From NCBI RefSeq assembly GCF_024363565.1, contig NZ_JAJEKE010000006.1, positions 124,001 to 188,000 of the forward strand: 64,000 nucleotides of DNA, in the 5' to 3' direction. The notes under the pieces were generated by a model, which saw only the letters and a list, made by a program, of their open reading frames with translations, was not told where the DNA came from and did no database searches. Positions 58,380 to 64,000 of this stretch are shown here, in pieces. Position 1 is the first letter of the stretch. Each line of letters begins with the position of its first letter. This stretch comes from Lutispora saccharofermentans. GTDB lineage: Bacteria; Bacillota; Clostridia; Lutisporales; Lutisporaceae. The position numbers were made by a program, and so were the translations under genes.

Positions 58380-59171
58380 ATGAATATGGAACACTACACA
58401 ATCTTGAATGAAAATGTACATCAGTTTCCGGTGGTGATTGATTTGCCCCACAGCGGAGTATTTGTTCCCTTAGATATTCGCAGTCGTCTCCTTGATAACG
58501 CATGTTTATCAAACACAGATTGGTTCTTGCCGGAACTCTACGACTTTCTTCCTGCAATGGGATGCACCACAATCATCAATCATCTAAGTCGATATGTGGT
58601 GGATGTGAATCGCCCTGTTGGTGGTGCAAGAAGCGGAGATTATCGTAATACGGTTGTCTATCAGGAAAACACGCAAGGTAGTCCTCTGTATTTTCCACCA
58701 CTGAATGAGAAAGAGATTAACCAACGAGTAATCCAATATTATCAGCCTTACCATCAGGCTCTCGAAAAGCTATTGCGAGAGAAATTACAAGTATATCCAT
58801 CGGTTCTCCTGTTGGATTTACACAGCTTCTTTCTTGATTTTGTTGAAGGCGGCAGTCAGGATGTGTATCTATCCAATAGATGCGGCGTTACGTCCTCTGA
58901 ACAAACATTGCAGCAACTTCATAAAGGTTTTACAGCACAAGGCTACAGTGTTATAGATAATGCAATCATGGGAGGACACGTCATTCACCATTACCGCAAT
59001 ATTTTTCAGGAGCGGTTTGAAGGTATACTTATAGAACTTCGATATACAAAATATATTGAGAATCGCTATTTTGGAGAAGAAGAATTAACGGATAGAAACG
59101 AAATGCTTTTCCAGTCAGCAAAGCAGAAGCTAAAGGATGTGTTTATGCGATTGCCTTATTTTCGGAAGTAA
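58380..59171 (+). CDS. N-formylglutamate amidohydrolase family protein, intact copy
   Basis: This 263-residue cytosolic enzyme of the N-formylglutamate amidohydrolase (FGase) family shows FPVVIDLPHSGVFVP (~15-30), VVDVNRPVGG, LLLDLHSFFLDFVEGG (~140) and HVIHHYRNIFQERFEGILIE (~200), with His/Asp/Glu residues suited to metal binding. In histidine breakdown the enzyme releases formate. Beside a folate importer it might act on formyl- or glutamyl-containing folate-related compounds. Start ATG at 58,380 or 58,386; GGGATGAATGAAT is the nearest ribosome-binding site. It continues 252 bases past the duplication. Confidence 0.82.
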   Translation: MNMEHYTILNENVHQFPVVIDLPHSGVFVPLDIRSRLLDNACLSNTDWFLPELYDFLPAMGCTTIINHLSRYVVDVNRPVGGARSGDYRNTVVYQENTQGSPLYFPPLNEKEINQRVIQYYQPYHQALEKLLREKLQVYPSVLLLDLHSFFLDFVEGGSQDVYLSNRCGVTSSEQTLQQLHKGFTAQGYSVIDNAIMGGHVIHHYRNIFQERFEGILIELRYTKYIENRYFGEEELTDRNEMLFQSAKQKLKDVFMRLPYFRK

Positions 59172-59201
59172 AACAATAACTATATCAGAATAACAATCAA
59201 A

Positions 59202-59456
59202 TTAGCCCGTAGTTATCCCGGCCTTTGCCATACACTGATGAATGGCATCCAATTCGTCCTCTGTCACCATGACATGCAGATGAATCCCGCGCTTGCGCGG
59301 GGGCTGTTCCTTCACCTTATCCAGCGGCTTAACCTCCGGCACAGGAATGGATGGAGGAATCGGCAGGGCCGTATTGTTCGGGATGCCATCAATCATGTTA
59401 CAGTTTTGTTCCGTGGAAAGTTCCGCGTTTTTCAGGTAATTGTCTTTGTTGTACAT
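59202..59456 (-). pseudogene. 5' part of a MobC-like relaxosome protein
   Basis: The frame starts MYNKDNYLKNAELSTEQNCN behind GAAAGGAGCC. It has a Pro-rich linker, then KRGIHLHVMVTEDELDAIHQ and CMAKAGITTG. The latter is the start of the MobC/ribbon-helix-helix domain (VTEDE...I...M...G), which breaks off at 59,202. It is a remnant of a conjugative or mobilisable element. Confidence 0.65.
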
Positions 59457-59586
59457 GGTAAGGCTCCTTTCTATATTTGTTATAATTGAATACATAGCAA
59501 CAAATTGGTATAATTTAGTTAGCTCTTGTGATTTAACTCACAGATAAATATAAATTTAATTACACAGCACGAAGGGAAGAATCAAA

Positions 59587-60348
59587 ATGAAAAACTGGTT
59601 TACACTGGATCAAATTGATGCAGATACTCGCATTATCAGCGAATACCGCCATTGGGAAGAAACGCATTGCTACCTGCTTGAAGGCAGTAAGCGGTGTTTG
59701 CTCATCGACACCGGGCTTGGCATCTGCAACATCTCCGAGGAAGTGAAAAAACTGACGGACAAGCCGGTTGCTGCAGTAGCGACACACATCCATTGGGATC
59801 ATATAGGCGGGCATAAATACTACCCGGATTTCTACGCACATGAGGCTGAACTAAACTGGCTGAACGGTGAATTTCCGCTGACGATGGATACCATCCGGGG
59901 TATGGTCATAGACCGCTGCGATTTACCGGAGGGTTATGACGCCAGCACTTATAAGTTCTTTCAGGGAATGCCTACACGGATACTTCAAGACGGTGACACC
60001 ATCAACCTGGGTGGGCGCATGATCACTGCACTGCATACGCCGGGACACTCTCCGGGGCATCTATGTTTTTGGGAACCACAACGTGGATACTTATTTACCG
60101 GCGATCTTATCTATAAGGACATGCTGTTTGCGTACTACCCTTCCACCGACCCGCAAGCATATCTCGTGTCGCTTGAAAAGATTGCGGTACTGCCCGTGAA
60201 AAAAGTATTTCCGGCTCATCACAGTCTGGACATTCAGCCGGAGATTCTGATCCGTATGCGAGACGCTTTCCGGCAACTGAAAGTCAACGGCAACCTACAT
60301 CATGGTAGCGGTACCTTTGATTACGGCGATTGGGCTATCTGGCTGTGA
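59587..60348 (+). CDS. MBL-fold metallo-hydrolase
   Basis: This 253-residue metallo-beta-lactamase-fold enzyme has THIHWDHIGG (HxHxDH, ~60), the metal His in HTPGHSPGHLCF (~153), the bridging Asp in FTGDLIY (~172) and the late His in FPAHHSLD (~212). It is cytosolic and likely hydrolyses a thioester, lactone or similar bond. GAAGGGAAGAATCAAA precedes the ATG. It lies alone among mobile-element remnants. The resistance function of class B beta-lactamases is not suggested, because it has no signal peptide. Confidence 0.85.
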   Translation: MKNWFTLDQIDADTRIISEYRHWEETHCYLLEGSKRCLLIDTGLGICNISEEVKKLTDKPVAAVATHIHWDHIGGHKYYPDFYAHEAELNWLNGEFPLTMDTIRGMVIDRCDLPEGYDASTYKFFQGMPTRILQDGDTINLGGRMITALHTPGHSPGHLCFWEPQRGYLFTGDLIYKDMLFAYYPSTDPQAYLVSLEKIAVLPVKKVFPAHHSLDIQPEILIRMRDAFRQLKVNGNLHHGSGTFDYGDWAIWL

Positions 60349-60389
60349 TGATATAAATTCCAATTTGCACGTTGCTGTTATCTAATAAT

Positions 60390-60620
60390 TCAAGCGCCCG
60401 AAGGGTAAAAGTGTTCCGTCCAATACTTGGTACCCATCTGGGCATACTGTACGCCGCCGCTGGCACAGTGGAGAATCATGTTATCACCCGCATTAATGCC
60501 GACGTGCGACACCGGCCCGGAGCTGTCATAGGTTCCGGTAAAAAAGATAATGTCGCTGGGTTTTGCTTCAGCAGGGCAATAATCAGGAGAAACGCCCCAA
60601 GCACAATCAATACGCCCACG
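60390..60620 (-). pseudogene. C-terminal fragment of an NlpC/P60 hydrolase of conjugative-element type
   Basis: The frame reads CAWGVSPDYCPAEAKPSDII, FFTGTYDSSGPVSHVGINAG, DNMILHCASGGVQYAQ and ends HFYPSGA. HVGI and HCASG are the catalytic-His region of NlpC/P60 domains used by conjugation machines to open peptidoglycan. The catalytic Cys and N-terminus are missing. Confidence 0.7.
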
Positions 60621-60940
60621 GTATGGCGGTTTCATAGTCCATAATGAAAATTTCCTCATACCGTACTCCGTCCGCATAAATACGTTTTAGAAGCTTCTGA
60701 ATCTTGTCAAAGGCTTCCCGGTCAATAATTGGCTCATGGGTATTTCCAACAATGAACCATTCATCTTCGGATACTCTTTCCTGCACATGGATTTTGTAGC
60801 TTTTTACCCTCCGTCGGCCCTGTACCAGGTCCCCAACGTACACGCAGTTTTTCAAAATGGTATCAACAGTAATGGTACTCCACATAGGATTCTTTTGGAC
60901 GTTGGGAGCATTGTATTTAATTCCCTTGCTTAAATGTAAT
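60607..60940 (-). pseudogene. serine recombinase fragment fused to an ArdA-like fragment
   Basis: Residues from SKGIKYNAPNVQKNPMWSTI through GDLVQGRRRVKSYKIHVQER and DREAFDKIQKLLKR match the recombinase at 49,630-50,247. The frame then switches to YADGVRYEEIFIMDYETAIP, which resembles the start of an ArdA-type antirestriction protein. The fusion point is near 60,690. Neither part is complete. Confidence 0.7.
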
Positions 60941-61180
60941 TTCATGGTATAATAAAAACATCTTTGTATAAGCAAAGACATCTTTTGCAATGTGCTTTAT
61001 GAGATATAGTTTAAGTAAATTAATAGGATAAAAAATTATAAGGTAAATTTGAATGGGTGAAAAGCAATATGAATAATATCCGTCCTCCGTGTTAATTTTT
61101 AGCATGGATTCGAGGACCTCCATATAAATTTTATTAATTCACAAGAAAATGGTATAGATTTTGTAATGGAGGTTGAAAAA

Positions 61181-61669
61181 ATGAAAATCAACAAACTTAC
61201 CCTACGACCTGTCTGCGATAAAGATATTAGCTTACTAACCTCATGGTTGAACAAAGACTATATCTTAAAATGGTATCATGACCCAAACGAATGGCTTGCT
61301 GAAATTAACGAACGGCACAGCACATATTCATGGATACATCATTTCATAGTCATGGACGGCAAAATGCCCATTGGCTTTTGCCAATATTACGATTGCTATA
61401 ACGCCAATGATATGGAAGACTGGTACAGCGTTACCCGACATGGTGATACCTTCAGCATAGATTACTTGATTGGTAACGAAGCATACTTAGGCAAAGGATA
61501 TGGAAAAGCCATTGTCAAGCTCTTGACTGATACCATTCAACAAAAAGAAAATGCAAATCGAATTATTGTGCAGCCGGAAACAGAAAACCATTCCTCTAAT
61601 CACGTGCTAATGGCAAATGGCTATACTTACGACAAACAAAATGAGTATTACTTCAAATTGCTGTATTAA
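61181..61669 (+). CDS. GNAT acetyltransferase, paralogue of the 43,605 gene
   Basis: This 162-residue enzyme has KLTLRPVCDKDISLLTSWLN, SIDYLIGNEAYLGKGYGKAI and RIIVQPETENHSSNHVLMAN, aligned throughout with the gene at 43,605 (about 60% identical). ATG at 61,181 follows TGGAGGTTG. It has its own strong terminator and looks functional. An AAC(6')-like role is possible; the substrate is unknown. Confidence 0.8.
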   Translation: MKINKLTLRPVCDKDISLLTSWLNKDYILKWYHDPNEWLAEINERHSTYSWIHHFIVMDGKMPIGFCQYYDCYNANDMEDWYSVTRHGDTFSIDYLIGNEAYLGKGYGKAIVKLLTDTIQQKENANRIIVQPETENHSSNHVLMANGYTYDKQNEYYFKLLY

Positions 61670-61721
61670 ATTTTATAGGCATAAGTTGCTAAAGGCAAAA
61701 TAATTATATTTACCTCATTCA

Positions 61722-61763
61722 AAAAATGAAACCGGGCAAGTTGTATTGCCCGGTTTCATTTTT
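61722..61763 (+). terminator. terminator of the GNAT gene
   Basis: AAAATGAAACCGGGCAA pairs perfectly with TTGCCCGGTTTCATTTT and ends in a T-run. Confidence 0.93.
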
Positions 61764-61812
61764 CTTATTCTACCTCCCCAGCACCTGCCAGAGTATCCTT
61801 GCATAAAGGCGG

Positions 61813-61953
61813 TCAATCAATTCGCCCCACAAGATTGCAGATGATGGTGATTTCTTGCCGTTCTACACCATAGACCACGGTTTTCTGCCCGACTACAATC
61901 TTGTCCGCCGGTATTGACTTTTCCAGTTGTTCCTTTTGGTACTTTTCCATCAT
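61813..61953 (-). CDS. 46-residue unknown mobile-element protein or remnant
   Basis: The frame reads MMEKYQKEQLEKSIPADKIV then VGQKTVVYGVERQEITIICN and LVGRID. An AGGAG site abuts the first ATG, so initiation at the second Met is more likely. The sequence beyond the stop continues in another frame, suggesting truncation. The family is not recognised. Confidence 0.45.
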   Translation of the reverse strand: MMEKYQKEQLEKSIPADKIVVGQKTVVYGVERQEITIICNLVGRID

Positions 61954-61984
61954 CTCCTATAGTTTAACTCATCAAAGGATACCT

Positions 61985-62218
61985 GTGAAAACTCCTAATA
62001 TGAATGCACACATAGAATCATTCCACTCTATATTAGAAGATGAATGCTACAGCCGTAATGAATGGAGCAGCTTCAAGGAAGCATATAAAGCAGTAGCAGA
62101 ATATATGAATTTTTACAATAACCGTAGAAGACATGGAAGTATAAAATACATGGCTCCAAATAGATTCTACGATGCATTTATGAGTAAGAATGTAAATGCT
62201 AAAGCATTTGCTGTATAA
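61985..62218 (+). pseudogene. IS3-family transposase C-terminal fragment
   Basis: The frame reads VKTPNMNAHIESFHSILEDE, CYSRNEWSSFKEAYKAVAEY, MNFYNNRRRHGSIKYMAPN. It contains the catalytic Glu region (N.HIESFHS.LE.E) and the closing YN..R.H.S motif of IS3 OrfB integrase cores. The N-terminal two thirds are absent. Confidence 0.82.
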
Positions 62219-62406
62219 TCTCCATAGTTAGGGGGGCAAGCCGATATCAACCTGCTTGCCGGTTAGTGGAGCGCCGTTATAGTTTGAATTAAAGTACATT
62301 CTATGACAAACAGCATTTTGTTTTAGGTTTAACTTAGATCTTTGTTGATATTATTCATTTCACCGTATATGATTGTTCTATCAACTTAAAAACGGAGGAT
62401 ACCCAT

Positions 62407-62595
62407 ATGGATTTCATTTCGGTTCAAGAAGCTGCTACCCAGTGGGGTATTTCCGAGCGGCGCATACAGAAACTTTGCGAGGAAAACCGTATTCCCGGTG
62501 TCGTGCGGTTTAGCCGCATGTGGTTAATCCCTAAAGATGCTAAAAAACCTATCGATGGTAGGGTGAGACAGAAAGCAGGTGATAAGAATGAATAG
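62407..62595 (+). CDS. small helix-turn-helix protein, paralogue of 55,688
   Basis: This 62-residue protein has ISVQEAATQWGISERRIQKL then CEENRIPGVVRFSRMWLIPK, about 80% identical to the 55,688 protein. CGGAGGATACCCAT precedes the ATG. It overlaps the following regulator gene by eight bases, the same arrangement as in the other cassette. Confidence 0.85.
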   Translation: MDFISVQEAATQWGISERRIQKLCEENRIPGVVRFSRMWLIPKDAKKPIDGRVRQKAGDKNE

Positions 62596-63292
62596 TAAAA
62601 TTTTACTGGTGGATGACGAGAAAGACATTATTGATCTGATACAAGAAGTATTGCTACAAGATGGTTTTCATGCCATTCAAAAAGCGTATACAGGACTGGA
62701 TGCGTTACAAATTTGCCGGGAATTCCAGCCTGACGTTGTTGTTTTGGATATTATGCTTCCTGACCTTGGCGGCTTGGAGGTGTGCAAAAAAATACGGGAA
62801 TTTTCCTATTGTTCCATCCTGTTCCTTTCCTCCAAAAATGATGATATTGATAAAATTCTTGGTCTTTCCTGCGGTGGTGACGATTATATTACCAAACCAT
62901 TCAGCCCGCGTGAAGTTGTTTTCCGCATCAAAGCTCAGCTTCGCCGTCAACAGTATCAGGCTACGCTAGGTTCAGGCTGTAGCGATACTTTGTGTGTCGG
63001 CCCTCTTTCTCTCGATAGGGAAAGCTGTCGGGCTTATAAATCAGGACAAGAAATCAGCCTGACCGGGCGTGAATTTTTGCTGTTGTCTTATCTGATGGAG
63101 AACGCCGACAAAATTATCAGCAAAGAACGTTTATATGAACAGGTATGGGGTGAATACAGCAGCATTTGTGATAATACCATTATGGTTCATATCCGGCATA
63201 TCCGCGAAAAGATTGAGGATACCCCATCAAGCCCACAGCAGCTTATTACCGTGAAAGGCTTGGGGTACAAGTTGAAGAAAAGGACTGATTAG
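62588..63292 (+). CDS. OmpR-family response regulator
   Basis: This 234-residue regulator has receiver motifs ILLVDDEKDIIDLIQEVLLQ, VVVLDIMLPDLGG (phospho-Asp) and GGDDYITKPFSP, then a winged helix (SGQEISLTGREFLLLSYLME, DNTIMVHIRHIREKIED, VKGLGYKLKK). It looks intact. Its partner kinase gene follows directly but is deleted in the middle, so phosphorylation by that partner is unlikely. Confidence 0.92.
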   Translation: MNSKILLVDDEKDIIDLIQEVLLQDGFHAIQKAYTGLDALQICREFQPDVVVLDIMLPDLGGLEVCKKIREFSYCSILFLSSKNDDIDKILGLSCGGDDYITKPFSPREVVFRIKAQLRRQQYQATLGSGCSDTLCVGPLSLDRESCRAYKSGQEISLTGREFLLLSYLMENADKIISKERLYEQVWGEYSSICDNTIMVHIRHIREKIEDTPSSPQQLITVKGLGYKLKKRTD

Positions 63293-63796
63293 ATGAAGAA
63301 ATCCGGCTACCGCATAATTTTTCATATTTACCTGATTTTCTTCTTGTCGCTGCTTGGGGCAATTATCGCGTCAATTAGCCTTTTCTATTTATTAATTACC
63401 GTTCAAACACCAGGTGGTTCTACTATAAGGAGCGATTGGCCGAAAACATTTACAGAGGATTTCAGGGAGCAGATTATTTTTATTGATGATAAACCACAGG
63501 TCAAACAGGCCGGAATAGAGCTGTTGCAGGAGAACAGTATAGGGCTGCAAATTTCCGCTTCTGATACCATACTTCAAATTATTGTGTCTGATAATGGAAA
63601 GGGAATGACAGCAGAGGAAACAGGCTCGCTCTTTCAGCGTTACTATCGGGGAACTAATACGGAGCATAAGCCAGAGGGAACGGGGTTAGGGCTTGCCATT
63701 ACCAAAAGCATTGTCGAGCTTCACGGAGGTACAATTTCCGTATCCAGCATACCTGGTATTGGAACCGCTTTTCAAATACAACTCCCTAGAACATAA
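63293..63796 (+). CDS. sensor histidine kinase with internal deletion (no HAMP, H box or N box)
   Basis: This 167-residue product joins the N-terminal membrane segment (IIFHIYLIFFLSLLGAIIAS) and start of the sensor domain (EQIIFIDDKPQVKQAGIELL) directly to the end of the ATPase domain (VSDNGKGMTAEETGSLFQRY, GTGLGLAITKSIVELHGG). The dimerisation and phospho-His helix and the N box are missing, while the frame stays open. Full-length relatives are about 430-450 residues. The joint lies at GLQIS, where intact relatives have a similar LQIS later, suggesting deletion between short repeats. It cannot autophosphorylate in the usual way. Confidence 0.85.
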   Translation: MKKSGYRIIFHIYLIFFLSLLGAIIASISLFYLLITVQTPGGSTIRSDWPKTFTEDFREQIIFIDDKPQVKQAGIELLQENSIGLQISASDTILQIIVSDNGKGMTAEETGSLFQRYYRGTNTEHKPEGTGLGLAITKSIVELHGGTISVSSIPGIGTAFQIQLPRT

Positions 63797-63821
63797 ATTA
63801 AGGTTGCCTAAAAAGTAGATT

Positions 63822-63868
63822 AAGGTTGACGGCTTATCATTTTATTATGATAGCTGCCAACCTTTTTT
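63822..63868 (+). terminator. terminator after the two-component cassette
   Basis: AAGGTTGACGGCTTATCA pairs imperfectly with TGATAGCTGCCAACCTT, followed by six T. Confidence 0.8.
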
Positions 63869-63888
63869 ATATGTCGGGAGGTGAAAAA

Positions 63889-64000
63889 ATGAAATTGAAA
63901 AAGATGCTGCCATTCGTGGCTACTGTGGCTATTACGCTTCTTGCCGCATTTGTGGCTGTAGCGTTTCTGCTGCGTCCGCAGACTTTAGAGATTGGATCTG
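63889..64000 (+). CDS. start of a membrane-anchored or exported protein, cut by right edge
   Basis: ATG at 63,889 follows GGGAGGTGAAAA. The first 37 residues (MKLKKMLPFVATVAITLLAA then FVAVAFLLRPQT) form a signal anchor or signal peptide. The rest lies outside the window. It could be an exporter-associated or surface protein controlled by the preceding regulator. Confidence 0.7.
   Translation, partial: MKLKKMLPFVATVAITLLAAFVAVAFLLRPQTLEIGS

Larger units (their letters stand above)
57000..58919 (+). repeat. 1.92-kb inverted duplication, copy B
   Basis: Reverse complement of 31,147-33,066 without gaps. In this copy the operon is intact and the second gene continues past the duplication end. 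Confidence 0.95.

Noticed and set aside
59587..60348. Class B beta-lactamase
   Set aside because: The enzyme has no signal peptide and its surrounding motifs are those of general MBL-fold hydrolases.
1..64000. CRISPR array, tRNA or rRNA genes
   Set aside because: No regularly spaced short repeats, no cloverleaf with GGTTCGA-type arm and no rRNA landmark sequences were seen on reading the window.

Overview
The window looks like a chromosome segment of an anaerobic Firmicute of the class Clostridia. The signs are strong AGGAGG ribosome-binding sites with frequent TTG/GTG starts, T-tract terminators, and TPP, ZTP, THF and c-di-GMP-I type riboswitches. Typical clostridial families are also present: AbrB-type permease, PadR/HAAS pair, FmdE, NamA-like flavoenzyme, accessory SecA, and integrative-element debris. 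The species cannot be named from the sequence alone.

Layout. About 1-29,600 is orderly chromosomal sequence: a lipoprotein (cut by the left edge); an AbrB-duplication permease; a PadR-controlled membrane protein; a TPP-riboswitch operon (TatD-like hydrolase, thiamine-binding MTH1187-type protein, ThiX/ThiY/ThiZ-like importer of a thiamine pyrimidine precursor); a nitroreductase; a YtrA-type GntR/ABC operon; a glutaredoxin preceded by a tiny Fe-S-like peptide; an ArsR/ABC operon; a flavin oxidoreductase with a nitrilase-family amidase; a BON-domain protein; an ArsR/NifX pair; an accessory SecA beside a large exported FG-GAP-like protein; FmdE; and a coherent six-gene catabolic operon (Pot-like ABC importer, PfkB kinase, ADP-ribosylglycohydrolase) behind a GntR/UTRA repressor. 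The fold-back repeat elements lie between convergent gene ends.

About 29,600-46,080 is a mosaic island made of serine-recombinase fragments, truncated conjugative-element genes, GNAT acetyltransferases, an orphan c-di-GMP riboswitch, and an intact-looking 7.5-kb D-amino-acid cassette (regulator, two membrane proteins, N-acyl-D-amino-acid deacylase, D-cysteine desulfhydrase-like PLP enzyme, MFS transporter). It is bracketed by a 100-bp direct repeat copied from the GntR/UTRA promoter. About 46,080-49,440 is a copper operon (csoR, copZ, copA) with a CsoR-type operator.

About 49,440-64,000 is a second mosaic island. It holds another recombinase pseudogene, a secreted M16C peptidase, a VanRS-like two-component system with a small HTH protein, group II intron remains, a folate-uptake operon, truncated MobC, an MBL-fold hydrolase, a GNAT paralogue, and a second HTH/regulator/kinase cassette whose kinase has lost its dimerisation domain.

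The most striking element is a transcription unit present twice as a 1.92-kb inverted repeat (31,147-33,066 and 57,000-58,919). A promoter is followed by a ZTP-type riboswitch and then a THF riboswitch, each with its own terminator, ahead of a folate-family ECF S component and an N-formylglutamate-amidohydrolase-family gene. One copy is intact and the other has lost the 3' end of the second gene. Two riboswitches reading two faces of folate status in series look like a natural two-input switch. Other candidates for undescribed biology are the D-amino-acid cassette with its paired unknown membrane proteins and the ABC/PfkB/ADP-ribosylglycohydrolase operon.
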